Source: Candidatus Shapirobacteria bacterium
GTDB lineage: Bacteria > Patescibacteriota > Microgenomatia > UBA12405
Direction of reading: 5' to 3'
Assembly: GCA_018500045.2 (NCBI GenBank)
Contig: JAHBAQ020000093.1
Coordinates: 1-17,688 of the forward strand
DNA: 17,688 bases
Shown: positions 5,350 through 13,189 of the stretch, one piece after another
How positions within the stretch are numbered: the first letter of the stretch is position 1
Layout of the letters: each line of letters starts with the position of its first letter
The notes under the pieces: model-generated
Database searches by the model: none
Told to the model about the DNA's origin: nothing
What the model saw: the letters and a program-made list of their open reading frames with translations, nothing else
Program-made: the position numbers and the translations under genes

Positions 5350-6351
5350 ATGGATTTAAATCAACTCAAAACTTTTTTAGATTCTCAAAATCTTCCTCCA
5401 TTTCGTTTCCGTCAAATTGTTAAGAATTATTTTTCCGGTCGTTATGCGAGTTTTGATCAAATGACTGATCTCTCTCTTGATTTACGCGCCAAACTTTCCC
5501 AAAATTTTTCTCTACTTTCTGTTTCCGAAACCAAAACTGTCGGTGATAACTCAGTTCAAAAATCCCTTCTTAAACTTTCTGACAATCAATCTATTGAGAC
5601 CGTGTTGATGGATTATGAAGATTGGATTACCGCCTGTGTTTCTTCTCAAGTTGGTTGTGCTCTCAATTGTCAATTTTGCGCCACCGGTAAAATGGGTTTT
5701 AAGCGCAACTTAACTGCCGACGAAATCGTCGATCAAATTCTTTTTTGGAATCAAAAAATATTTCCTCAATTTGTCGGCCGAATTGTTTTTATGGGTATGG
5801 GTGAGCCATTTTTAAATTGGGATAATTTACTTGCCGCTCTTGAAATTATTAATTCACCCGATGGTTTAAATATCGGCGCTCGCAAAATTAGTATTTCTAC
5901 TGCTGGCGTCGCCGACAAAATTATTGAGTTCACTAATTTAGACACTCAAATTAACCTCGCCATTTCCCTTCATTCCGTCAATCAAAAATATCGCGAGTCC
6001 ATTATGCCTATTGCTCGGCAATATAATCTCGATGAACTCAAAAAAGCTTGTTTGTATTATGTTAACCACACCAATCGCCAATTATTTTTTGAATATGCTC
6101 TCACTGATAAAAACACTTCTCAAACCGATGCTAAATTATTAGCTAATTTTCTCCATTCTCATCGATTATTTTTCCTTAATCTTATTCCTCTTAATCCCGT
6201 CGATGGTGGTTTAACTCCCGCCACCAAAGATCAACAAAAACTCTTTATGAATTACCTCAATCAATACGGAGTAGAGTATTCACTTCGCAAATCTTTCGGT
6301 CAATCTTATTCCGCCGCCTGCGGCCAACTGGCTACTGAAACATCCATTTAA
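5350..6351 (+). CDS. rlmN: 23S rRNA/tRNA adenine-C2 methyltransferase RlmN, 333 aa
   Basis: This radical-SAM enzyme methylates C2 of A2503 in 23S rRNA and of A37 in some tRNAs. The iron-sulfur motif is Cys103-x3-Cys107-x2-Cys110 (CALNCQFC), preceded by CVSSQVG, whose Cys96 corresponds to the conserved resolving cysteine. The C-terminal AACGQLA motif carries Cys324, the methyl-carrying cysteine. GMGEPFLN (149-156) and ISTAG (182-186) are the usual SAM-binding segments. The N-terminal accessory domain is about 90 residues. Having both non-cluster cysteines argues for RlmN rather than a radical-SAM relative with another reaction. The segment before the last cysteine reads RKSFGQSY, where R-x-T-R-G is more usual. 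The start lies 4 nt after trx without a Shine-Dalgarno sequence. Its 3' end overlaps the convergent GNAT gene by 4 bp. Confidence 0.95.
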   Translation: MDLNQLKTFLDSQNLPPFRFRQIVKNYFSGRYASFDQMTDLSLDLRAKLSQNFSLLSVSETKTVGDNSVQKSLLKLSDNQSIETVLMDYEDWITACVSSQVGCALNCQFCATGKMGFKRNLTADEIVDQILFWNQKIFPQFVGRIVFMGMGEPFLNWDNLLAALEIINSPDGLNIGARKISISTAGVADKIIEFTNLDTQINLAISLHSVNQKYRESIMPIARQYNLDELKKACLYYVNHTNRQLFFEYALTDKNTSQTDAKLLANFLHSHRLFFLNLIPLNPVDGGLTPATKDQQKLFMNYLNQYGVEYSLRKSFGQSYSAACGQLATETSI

Positions 6352-6803
6352 GGTCTTCGCATCCACATTCTTCCGTCGTCAAAACCTCTTTTTTTGTAAA
6401 ATTCTTTCAATTCTATTGTTTTTGAATCGCTATTAAAATCATTTCCCAATGGAACTGGTATTGTTCTGATGAAATCATATCTTGATTTCAGATGGCTAAC
6501 TAAACTACTGGCAATACCGTGATGTTGATAATTTTCTGCCGTAATTAAACGCGATAAATAAATAGAATTATTGTCTTCTTCCAAAAAATAAGCCATTCCC
6601 ACCATTATATTTTCCCGATTGTAAAAACCCAATAATTTTTCGTTTTCATCGTCAGATGTTTTTAAACTTTCAATAATCTCTTCAATATATGGTTTTTTAT
6701 CATCAGCCACAATTTTTTTTAAACCAATTAAGTCAACTGTTTTTGGAACTCTTATCTCTTGGCTAACCATTTCCGATTTATTAATATTTTCTACCATCAA
6801 CAT
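6348..6803 (-). CDS. GNAT-family N-acetyltransferase, 151 aa
   Basis: The acetyl-CoA pyrophosphate loop is QHHGIA (residues 93-98, the Q/R-x-x-G-x-G/A motif), preceded by the beta-4 strand YLSRLITA. The C-terminal LKEFYKKRGF (132-141) is the usual GNAT motif B helix and strand. The acceptor substrate is unknown. It aligns over most of its length with the middle of the upstream 348-aa protein (shared pattern EEI..S...DE...GF......G.AY), so the two are paralogues. Its ATG overlaps the upstream TAA by one base (TAATG), and a strong GAGGAG lies at 6813-6808. The spacing is 4 nt to the first ATG and 10 nt to Met3 (6797), so Met3 is an alternative start. It is convergent with and overlaps rlmN by 4 bp. 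Confidence 0.82.
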   Translation of the reverse strand: MLMVENINKSEMVSQEIRVPKTVDLIGLKKIVADDKKPYIEEIIESLKTSDDENEKLLGFYNRENIMVGMAYFLEEDNNSIYLSRLITAENYQHHGIASSLVSHLKSRYDFIRTIPVPLGNDFNSDSKTIELKEFYKKRGFDDGRMWMRRP

Positions 6804-7849
6804 TATTCTCCTCTTATTTTTTGGGTCAATGTGTTTAAATCATTTTTTTGATTTCTACTATCACTTATTGCTGATTCCCAACCAAACAAACTTCCCTTAG
6901 TTTCTCGGGTCAATTCTGGGGGCATCGTTTCATCTACCCGATAAAAGAAAGCATTTATCGTTTCTCTCCAAGCTACAGTCTTATTACTAAATCCAACTGA
7001 ATCATTTTCTCTGAACTCTCGCCAATTACGGGCATTTGTTATGTCATCCAAACTCAGACAATCATCTTTCCAAATAAAGGGAGATCCAGCAATAAAACCG
7101 CTTTTAATATAAAATTCTCTCAACTTTTCTGCTGTCAGTCCATCAGTTGGCCTGTTTTCGTCACTAACATATGTTCTTGAGACTAAATCAATCTTACGAT
7201 ACTTTAATTTTAGTGATTCTATTAAATTTCTGGCTATACCCCTCCCTTGTTCTGCCGCAACTGTAAATAATCTGACTAAGCTAGCCGATCTACCACTATT
7301 CGCTTCTGTTATATATGCCACACCTAAAACATCTCGATAACTACCTAAAAAACCAAAAAACTTCTGATCTTCATCAAATGTTCGAGAACGTAAAATTTCT
7401 TCCAAGTGAAACATATTTTTTTGTTCTGAATTTCTCCAACAAAAATCGGCTACTTCATCTGGAGTTAATCTCTTTATTTCTCCTTCAGGTTTTCGATTTT
7501 CTCCTCTTTCTGCCAAGGTTTTATTTCTTATTAATAAAACCGCCTGGCCTTCATCATTCATTGTTGGTTTAAATTCAATTTCATCATCCGGATTAATTAC
7601 TGTTTTATCGCCTTTAATTCCGTGCATCAAATCTGACTTTGACAAAATTATTGGTTTTTCCAATTCTGTTGCCAACCCTGTCATTAGTAAATTTCTATAC
7701 TTACTTTCTCTCTTGAAACTCTCCTCATAATCTTTTTGTACTCTCTCAGCCAAGTCGACAAGTTTATCTCTGTCTATATTTTCCGTTGTAGTTTTTGGCA
7801 GCTCTGATTTACTCCAGGATCCATACAATTCACCTTTACTCTCATCCAT
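6803..7849 (-). CDS. GNAT-family acetyltransferase with N- and C-terminal extensions, 348 aa
   Basis: The GNAT core lies at about residues 140-262. FFGFLGSYRDVLGVAYI (164-180) gives strands 2-3, QGRGIA (201-206) is the acetyl-CoA loop, and LREFYIKSGF (243-252) is the motif B region. Residues 1-130 are charged and not recognised, including a charged helix at about 25-52. Residues 263-348 are also unrecognised. The in-frame ATG at 7942 would overlap the divergent gene; I prefer 7849 (MDESKGELYG) because TATAAT ends exactly 6 nt upstream of it with TTTACA 18 bp before that. Core similarity to the next gene shows a tandem duplication. The substrate is unknown. The extensions could be substrate-recognition domains. 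Confidence 0.75.
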   Translation of the reverse strand: MDESKGELYGSWSKSELPKTTTENIDRDKLVDLAERVQKDYEESFKRESKYRNLLMTGLATELEKPIILSKSDLMHGIKGDKTVINPDDEIEFKPTMNDEGQAVLLIRNKTLAERGENRKPEGEIKRLTPDEVADFCWRNSEQKNMFHLEEILRSRTFDEDQKFFGFLGSYRDVLGVAYITEANSGRSASLVRLFTVAAEQGRGIARNLIESLKLKYRKIDLVSRTYVSDENRPTDGLTAEKLREFYIKSGFIAGSPFIWKDDCLSLDDITNARNWREFRENDSVGFSNKTVAWRETINAFFYRVDETMPPELTRETKGSLFGWESAISDSRNQKNDLNTLTQKIRGE

Positions 7850-7855
7850 AATAGA

Positions 7856-7885
7856 ATTATAACAAAATATAGCTAATACTGTAAA
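7856..7885 (-). promoter_or_regulatory. Promoter of the GNAT pair
   Basis: On the minus strand TTTACA (7885-7880) and TATAAT (7861-7856) are separated by 18 bp, matching five of six and six of six consensus bases. The -10 ends 6 nt before the ATG at 7849, which predicts a leaderless transcript and decides the start codon. Confidence 0.6.
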
Positions 7886-7902
7886 AGTACACAACTTTGG
7901 GT

Positions 7903-7908
7903 TAAAAT
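7903..7908 (+). promoter_or_regulatory. -10 element of the 166-aa gene
   Basis: TAAAAT ends 7 nt before the ATG at 7916. There is no clear -35. Together with the opposite promoter it fills the 66-bp divergent gap, so the two transcription units may be co-regulated. Confidence 0.45.
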
Positions 7909-7915
7909 TACTCAT

Positions 7916-8416
7916 ATGTCTATAGAATTTCGGCCAAGTCATTTCAGGCCCGATTTTTTATCTCCCAGCCTACCGTATATCAGATCATTATCTCTTGATT
8001 ATTCAATTATTTCCCAAGACACCGGCGATCGTATCGTAGATTCTCAAGGTAATAGTCTTAGTAAAAATTACCCGATGATAGAAAGATATTCTTTTGTCGA
8101 TGATCACTGTGTCGCCAATTTTCTCTTGGGAGGGTCACCTGAAGGTTGGCGGGCTTTATCGTTCAATTATATTGACAAAGATAAACCCTGGTTTATTGAT
8201 ATTGGTGACACATTTAATCATATTCTGGTTATACCAGGATTAAACTATAAAATTATTGGTGTCACTTCAACCTTTGGTTATATTCTTGATAACCAATTCC
8301 GCCAAAATCATTATCAAGGTTACAATGCTTTTCGTTGGGACCAAGCAACTGATACTTACTACGGTATGGTTATTGGTTATGATGAAGAAAAAATTAAATT
8401 TTTTGATCAAGGATAA
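7916..8416 (+). CDS. Hypothetical protein, 166 aa, first of a tandem paralogous pair
   Basis: Function not recognised. It is a soluble-looking protein rich in aromatic residues, without signal peptide, membrane segment or cysteine cluster. It is homologous to the next gene: residues 40-73 align without gaps to residues 42-75 of the neighbour (shared D..G..S, ANFLLG/ANLILG). Residues 99-150 align with FNHI/FHNI, a GYILD/NYVLD block and a shared DQAT...Y.G motif (142-150). The mix of short strands with scattered Tyr, Phe and Asn suggests a compact beta-rich domain; this is inference. It is divergent from the GNAT pair by 66 bp. Confidence 0.7.
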   Translation: MSIEFRPSHFRPDFLSPSLPYIRSLSLDYSIISQDTGDRIVDSQGNSLSKNYPMIERYSFVDDHCVANFLLGGSPEGWRALSFNYIDKDKPWFIDIGDTFNHILVIPGLNYKIIGVTSTFGYILDNQFRQNHYQGYNAFRWDQATDTYYGMVIGYDEEKIKFFDQG

Positions 8417-8450
8417 AAGTAACAACCTATAATATGTATTTAATCTATGA

Positions 8451-8456
8451 TATAAT
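8451..8456 (+). promoter_or_regulatory. -10 element of the 168-aa gene
   Basis: A perfect TATAAT ends 14 nt before the ATG at 8471. A second TATAAT lies at 8428-8433 in the same 54-bp gap, so the exact start is ambiguous. Either would give a very short leader. Confidence 0.4.
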
Positions 8457-8470
8457 CAAAAACAATAATT

Positions 8471-8977
8471 ATGTCAGAAAGATTCGATAATTTTCAACCA
8501 AATTTTTATAGCGATCGCGCTCCAAAATCAACCACTTTAAGAGTTAAACAACTCACTCCTGATTTTTTTGTCCGACGAATTCAGGACTTGGATTATGTTA
8601 CTGATGTATCTGGACGGCAAATTAGTCAAGGTTTTCATAGTATTACTGTTTATCAATACGAAGATAGCCAAAATTTAGCCAACCTTATCTTAGGCCGAGA
8701 AGGTGCTATATATCATGTTTTGTCGCCCATCATTTATCAAGACAATGAGGCTTATTTTCATACCCTTAATGGAGGCTTTCATAATATTTCTTTTAGAACC
8801 GATTTAGATTGTCAGTTTGTTGCTGAATATGGAGCAATGAATTACGTTTTGGATCACTTTTTACAAAAAAGACACGAAAAAGGTTATCATTTTATTAGTA
8901 AAGACCAGGCGACTGGGATTTATTCTGGTAAAACAGGTGGTTTAATTGAAAGAATTCAATTCAAAGTTAACGATTAA
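8471..8977 (+). CDS. Hypothetical protein, 168 aa, second of a tandem paralogous pair
   Basis: Function not recognised. It has the same family architecture as the preceding gene. ANLILG is at residues 70-75, FHNI at 103-106, NYVLDHFLQKRHEKGYH at 124-140 and DQATGIYSG at 145-153. Its N-terminus (SERFDNFQPNFYSD) shares the F.P.F.S spacing of the first copy. The two copies are clearly diverged, so the duplication is old or the genes were acquired together. It ends 14 nt before obg but has its own candidate promoter and obg has another. It is predicted to be cytosolic. Without a known domain no role can be assigned. Confidence 0.7.
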   Translation: MSERFDNFQPNFYSDRAPKSTTLRVKQLTPDFFVRRIQDLDYVTDVSGRQISQGFHSITVYQYEDSQNLANLILGREGAIYHVLSPIIYQDNEAYFHTLNGGFHNISFRTDLDCQFVAEYGAMNYVLDHFLQKRHEKGYHFISKDQATGIYSGKTGGLIERIQFKVND

Positions 8978-8979
8978 GG

Positions 8980-8985
8980 TATAAT
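8980..8985 (+). promoter_or_regulatory. -10 element of obg
   Basis: A perfect TATAAT ends exactly 6 nt before the ATG at 8992, the same geometry as for trx, nadE, era and the large GNAT gene. No convincing -35 is visible. Confidence 0.6.
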
Positions 8986-8991
8986 ACACCA

Positions 8992-9942
8992 ATGCTTATT
9001 GACGAAGTTCACATTATTATCAAAGGTGGCGACGGGGGAAATGGTATTGTTCATTTCTACAACGATGCTTTTCGCCCCAAAGGTGGCCCAGATGGGGGCA
9101 ATGGTGGCGACGGCGGTTCTGTTTTTTTTGAAGGTGTTTCCGATATTTCCAAATTGAATCAATTTCGTCACGCCAAAGTTTATGCTGCCCAACAAGGCGA
9201 GGCAGGCGATCGCAACAATCGTACTGGCAAAGGTGGCGATGATTTGATTATCCAAGTTCCTGTTGGCACTGTGGCGATGTATGACAATGGTACTTCTATT
9301 GAAATTACCCAAGTTGGTCAAAAAGTTCTTATGGCTCGTGGGGGTAGTGGTGGTCGGGGAAATTATATGTTTCGCTCAGCTACCAACCAAACTCCACAAG
9401 AAAGGGAATTAGGTTACAAATGCACTCCCAAAAAACTTTTCTTACAACTCAAACTCATTGCTCAAATTGGTCTTATCGGTTTACCCAATGCTGGCAAAAC
9501 TAGTTTATTAAACGAACTTACTCCCGCCAACGCCAAAGTTGCCAATTATGCTTTTACTACTCTCGAACCAAATTTAGGTGTTACCAAAGGTGGTTATATT
9601 ATCGCCGATATTCCGGGACTTATTGAAGGTGCTGCTGACGGTCGTGGTCTAGGTGTTAAGTTTTTAAAACATATCGAACGTACCAATCTTCTTATTCATT
9701 GTGTCTCTGCTGAATCCGCCGATCCGTTAAAAGATTATCAAACTATTCGTCAAGAACTTACCAATTACAGTTCTGTCTTAGCCAAAAAACCAGAAATTAT
9801 CGTTCTTACTAAATCCGACACTCTTGATCCAAAAGACATTAAACCTCTCCAAAAGAAAATCGGCGCCGACGTGGTTACTTCCATCATCGACACCGATAGT
9901 ATCAAACAACTCAACGATCTTATTGCCAAAAAATTAGGCTAA
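8992..9942 (+). CDS. obg: GTPase Obg/CgtA, 316 aa
   Basis: This essential ribosome-assembly GTPase acts on the large subunit. The N-terminal Obg fold (1-157) contains the glycine-rich strands KGGDGGNG (11-18) and GGPDGGNGGDGG (31-42). The G domain follows: G1 GLPNAGKTS (163-171), switch region FTTLEPNLG (188-196), G3 DIPG (206-209), G4 TKSD (273-276, with Thr in place of the usual Asn) and a possible G5 at TSII (296-299). It ends soon after the G domain, so the C-terminal OCT domain of longer Obg proteins is absent. It is preceded by its own TATAAT 6 nt before the ATG. The 3' end overlaps the convergent YtxH-like gene by 9 bp. Confidence 0.95.
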   Translation: MLIDEVHIIIKGGDGGNGIVHFYNDAFRPKGGPDGGNGGDGGSVFFEGVSDISKLNQFRHAKVYAAQQGEAGDRNNRTGKGGDDLIIQVPVGTVAMYDNGTSIEITQVGQKVLMARGGSGGRGNYMFRSATNQTPQERELGYKCTPKKLFLQLKLIAQIGLIGLPNAGKTSLLNELTPANAKVANYAFTTLEPNLGVTKGGYIIADIPGLIEGAADGRGLGVKFLKHIERTNLLIHCVSAESADPLKDYQTIRQELTNYSSVLAKKPEIIVLTKSDTLDPKDIKPLQKKIGADVVTSIIDTDSIKQLNDLIAKKLG

Positions 9943-10362
9943 GATAACTTTTTTCACCTTCTCCCAATCTTTTTTTAATTGAGACACTAGTTTAGTCGCT
10001 CCATTTTTGGTCGCTTTCAAATCGCTTTTATATTCATCCACAATATCTTCCACGATCATCGCGTATTTATCTTTATCAATTTCTTTTCCGGCAGTTTTCA
10101 CTTCAGCCACTTTCTCCATCACTGCTGTCTTAATTTCTTTATATTTATTCATTGCCTCTTCGGTAGCTTCACCAAAAACTTCTTCCACTTTTCCTTTAGT
10201 ATCTTTTACTCCGGTTTGAACTTCTTTACTCAACTTCACTAACATTTTTTTAATATCTTCTCTGGTTTTTTTACCGGATTGTGGAGCTAATAATAAACCA
10301 CCAACTGCTCCAGCTGCGGCTGCCAATAAACCAGCCAAGAAAAAACTTCCTTTTTTTGCCAT
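9934..10362 (-). CDS. YtxH domain-containing protein, 142 aa
   Basis: The protein has one N-terminal membrane segment (about residues 6-26, Ala/Gly/Leu-rich), directly followed by LLLAPQSGKKTREDI (23-37), the hallmark of YtxH-like proteins. The remainder (40-142) is a highly charged, lysine- and glutamate-rich helical region, probably an extended coiled coil. The family is named after a B. subtilis stress protein; its molecular role is not settled. It lies downstream of nadE on the same strand with a 45-bp gap that has no strong promoter, so co-transcription is possible. There is no Shine-Dalgarno sequence before the ATG. Its end overlaps obg by 9 bp tail-to-tail. Confidence 0.82.
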   Translation of the reverse strand: MAKKGSFFLAGLLAAAAGAVGGLLLAPQSGKKTREDIKKMLVKLSKEVQTGVKDTKGKVEEVFGEATEEAMNKYKEIKTAVMEKVAEVKTAGKEIDKDKYAMIVEDIVDEYKSDLKATKNGATKLVSQLKKDWEKVKKVILA

Positions 10363-10407
10363 AATTTTTTGATTATTTAATAAAGTAACTAATTCAGTCT
10401 AAATTAA

Positions 10408-12228
10408 TTACAATTGGCTGTCAATCAAAAACACTCCATTTTGCGATTCGCGAAGATCATAACCAAAAGCTCTTCTACTTACTGCAATTATTGGTGGCGC
10501 CTGAATTCTTTTAAAATAACTCAATTTATATATTCTCCATTTTTCCTCTAAATCTTTTCTAAATTCATTTCTATTTTTAAAATATTTTCTAATTAACCCC
10601 TCTTCTAATTTCATTTCTTTTTCAATTACATTATTGTCATACCACTCCAAAATTTCTTTTGGATCTTTTCTAAACTCTACAAAAGCTCTAACCAACTTAT
10701 CATGATAAGGGTAGAGAATCGGGTCACCTTTACCTTTAGTCACATCTTGTTTATCACTTAATTCTGCCGACGGTACCACCCCAAAAATTTCTTTAGGAAT
10801 TAATTCTCTCTGATTAATTTTATTAATATATCTGGCCACTTCATACACTTCCCATTTGTACAAATCTCCCAACGGACAAATCGCCCCATTCATATCACCA
10901 TAAAGTGTTGTATATCCCAATGCCATTTCTGTTTTATTACTATTGTTTATAATTACTCCGCCAATACACGCTGCCACTCCCGCCAAAATTCTACTTCCTC
11001 TGTCTCTGGCTTGAATATTTTCTCTCACCATTTCATTTGTCAAAAATCCATTACTTTCTAACTGATTTATTGTCCTATCTACTGATTCTTGTATCGGTAT
11101 TATTTTATAATTTATCTCTAAATTTCGGCATAATTTTTCTGCTGATTTTTTTGTTAAACCAGAATTAAATACCGATGGCATATTAATTCCAATTACATTC
11201 TCTTTTCCTAAAACTGTTGTTACCAAACTGGCCGACACTGCCGAATCGATTCCGCCACTCACCCCAATCACTGCTTTTTTAATTCCGGTTTGTTCAAAAA
11301 ACTTTTTCAGTCCATAAATCAATCCATTGTACAACTCTCGAGTATCTTTCTCTTCAGAATTTTCTTCTTCAAAAACACTTTTTTCATCAAATAAATCTAT
11401 TTCCAAAATTTCTTCATTATAAGGTTTTGCCGTAACCATTAAATTTCCACCAGAATTATATATAGTTGAACTTCCATCAAACAAAAATATATTTTTCCCA
11501 TTATTTTGAATTCCTACATTATTACAGTAAATAAAATCTACTAGATTTTTTAACAATATTTTTTTAACTACCTCGTGTCTTTTATTATTTTTTCTCCAGG
11601 TCCACGGGGAAGCAGAAATATTAATTATCAACTCAGCCCCATTTTTGACTAATGTTTCTGTTGGATTTACCGAATAATTTTCCCACCACATATCCTCACA
11701 TAAAGTCAGTCCGATTTTAATTTTTTCATCGCCAATTTTTACTTCAAAAGGTTTTAACAATTCCTCTACGTTAACCTTTCTTTCGTTTGCCAATTTCATC
11801 ATCGAATAAAAATACCTTTCATCATCAAACTCTCTGTATTTAGGTAATAAAGTCTTAAAAGTATGTCCTTTAAAAACTCCATTATCTAACCATCTTTTAT
11901 TCTGGGCTATCAACGCTGCATTATATTTTCTGACTCTGCCGTCTTCTCCAACTTTTTCAAAATCCGCCCACACATTTCCCCAAATTACCATTATGCCTTC
12001 ACTTTCTTCTCTGATCTTTTCATTTATTTCCATCAAATTTCTTATCAAACTTTCATTTTCCCATTCATCGCCAATCAAATATCCACCCGCCGCCATCTCT
12101 GGGAATATTACTATATTGTTTTTATTTTTCTTCGCCTCTCTAATTTTTTCAATTATTTTTTTTACATTTTTATCCGGCCGTCCTGGTATCACTTCCATCT
12201 GCACCACTGCCACTCTAATTTTCTTCAT
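10408..12228 (-). CDS. nadE: Glutamine-dependent NAD+ synthetase, 606 aa
   Basis: It converts nicotinic acid adenine dinucleotide to NAD+ with ATP, taking ammonia from glutamine. The N-terminal nitrilase-type glutaminase (1-280) has the catalytic triad Glu44 (FPEM), Lys130 (LLPKYREFDDE) and Cys177 (LTLCEDMWW). The C-terminal synthetase (about 296-606) has the ATP pyrophosphatase loop SGGIDS (324-329), NKTE (431-434) and LYGDMNG (442-448). Length and domain order fit two-domain glutamine-dependent NadE. No other NAD biosynthesis gene is in the window, so it may serve salvage of a scavenged precursor. A TATAAT (minus, 12240-12235) ends exactly 6 nt before the ATG, separating it from era. Codons are purine-rich with AGA arginine and ATA isoleucine. 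Confidence 0.96.
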   Translation of the reverse strand: MKKIRVAVVQMEVIPGRPDKNVKKIIEKIREAKKNKNNIVIFPEMAAGGYLIGDEWENESLIRNLMEINEKIREESEGIMVIWGNVWADFEKVGEDGRVRKYNAALIAQNKRWLDNGVFKGHTFKTLLPKYREFDDERYFYSMMKLANERKVNVEELLKPFEVKIGDEKIKIGLTLCEDMWWENYSVNPTETLVKNGAELIINISASPWTWRKNNKRHEVVKKILLKNLVDFIYCNNVGIQNNGKNIFLFDGSSTIYNSGGNLMVTAKPYNEEILEIDLFDEKSVFEEENSEEKDTRELYNGLIYGLKKFFEQTGIKKAVIGVSGGIDSAVSASLVTTVLGKENVIGINMPSVFNSGLTKKSAEKLCRNLEINYKIIPIQESVDRTINQLESNGFLTNEMVRENIQARDRGSRILAGVAACIGGVIINNSNKTEMALGYTTLYGDMNGAICPLGDLYKWEVYEVARYINKINQRELIPKEIFGVVPSAELSDKQDVTKGKGDPILYPYHDKLVRAFVEFRKDPKEILEWYDNNVIEKEMKLEEGLIRKYFKNRNEFRKDLEEKWRIYKLSYFKRIQAPPIIAVSRRAFGYDLRESQNGVFLIDSQL

Positions 12229-12234
12229 TGCTTA

Positions 12235-12240
12235 ATTATA
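12235..12240 (-). promoter_or_regulatory. -10 element of nadE
   Basis: A perfect TATAAT on the minus strand ends 6 nt before the nadE ATG (12228), within the 34-bp gap after era. Leaderless transcription is predicted. No clear -35 is seen. Confidence 0.6.
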
Positions 12241-12262
12241 CAGTCCTACTAACATCTAATAT

Positions 12263-13183
12263 CTAAGATTCTACTTCTCTTTCCGGCCAGTGTTTATCTA
12301 CTTCTACTATTAATTCCAAGAATATTTTCCTCCCAGTCATCAATTCCAATTCTTTACGAGCATTGTAGCCAATTTCTTTTATTTTTTTACCGCCCCGGCC
12401 AATAATCATTTTTTTATACCTTTCAGCAGTAGTCAAAATAGCGGCTTTAATTACCAGCATTTTTCTTTTGTCAGTAATTTGGTCAACTCTCACATCTACC
12501 GAGTAGGGAACTTCTTCTCTCAAAAATAAATATGCTTTTTCCCGAATAATTTCTTGCACATATTCTTTTGAATTCATTCCCATCTTTGGCTTATTTCCAT
12601 TATCTATTATGCCAATATTATATTCAGTTTCTTTATTAATCTTTTCTGGCAACAATTCAAAAATCAGATTTATTAACCCTTTCACATTCTTATCTTTTAA
12701 AGCACTAACTCCAATCACTTTATCAAACTCATCTTCTAAATAATTGTATTCTGGTAAATGGTCTTTTGGTCCAATTGCTGCGTCAATTTTGTTATAAACC
12801 AAAATCTTTTTCACTGGTGATTTTCTGACTAACCCGATTACTTTATTTTCTTCTTCATTTTTCGGTCGGGAAATATCCACTAAACACAAAATCACATCCG
12901 CTTGATTCAGTTCTTTTGGTGCTTCTTGATTAATTCTTTTTCCAATCAAATCATCGACTTTGGCAATAATTCCTGGAGTATCACTAAAAATTATCTGGCC
13001 TCTATCGTCACTATAAACCACCCGACTATTTTTTCGGGTTGTCTGAGGTAATGGGGAAGTAATGGCTACTTTTTGCGACATAATCGCATTAAGTAGGCTC
13101 GATTTGCCGGTATTTGGCCGACCAACCAATACTACTCTTCCAATTTTTTTAGTTGTTTTGTTTTCACTACTTTTATTTCGCAC
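12263..13183 (-). CDS. era: GTPase Era, 306 aa
   Basis: This GTPase assists 30S subunit maturation by binding the 3' end of 16S rRNA. G1 is GRPNTGKSS (21-29), the switch I region is PLPQTTR (44-50), G3 is DTPG (68-71), G4 is NKID (131-134) and G5 is SAL (160-162). The C-terminal KH domain (about 205-300) has the RNA-binding loop IGRGGKKIKEIG (261-272). Length is typical. The start is GTG at 13183, supported by TAAAAT ending exactly 6 nt upstream and by the usual short lead before the G1 strand. It is divergent from lon across 71 bp. Confidence 0.95.
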   Translation of the reverse strand: MRNKSSENKTTKKIGRVVLVGRPNTGKSSLLNAIMSQKVAITSPLPQTTRKNSRVVYSDDRGQIIFSDTPGIIAKVDDLIGKRINQEAPKELNQADVILCLVDISRPKNEEENKVIGLVRKSPVKKILVYNKIDAAIGPKDHLPEYNYLEDEFDKVIGVSALKDKNVKGLINLIFELLPEKINKETEYNIGIIDNGNKPKMGMNSKEYVQEIIREKAYLFLREEVPYSVDVRVDQITDKRKMLVIKAAILTTAERYKKMIIGRGGKKIKEIGYNARKELELMTGRKIFLELIVEVDKHWPEREVES

Positions 13184-13189
13184 TGGTGT

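Noticed and set aside
6348..7849. GNAT-type toxin-antitoxin pair
   Set aside because: Both genes carry acetyltransferase cores and neither looks like a ribbon-helix-helix antitoxin; the neighbouring divergent family also has no DNA-binding motif that I can see.
7850..7942. Longer GNAT start at 7942 adding 31 residues
   Set aside because: It would overlap the divergent 166-aa gene and run through the TATAAT at 7861-7856; the ATG at 7849 is 6 nt after that element, the same spacing as other genes here.
8974..9321. Minus-strand ORF opposite obg
   Set aside because: It is a shadow of the glycine-rich obg coding sequence, with no promoter or domain.
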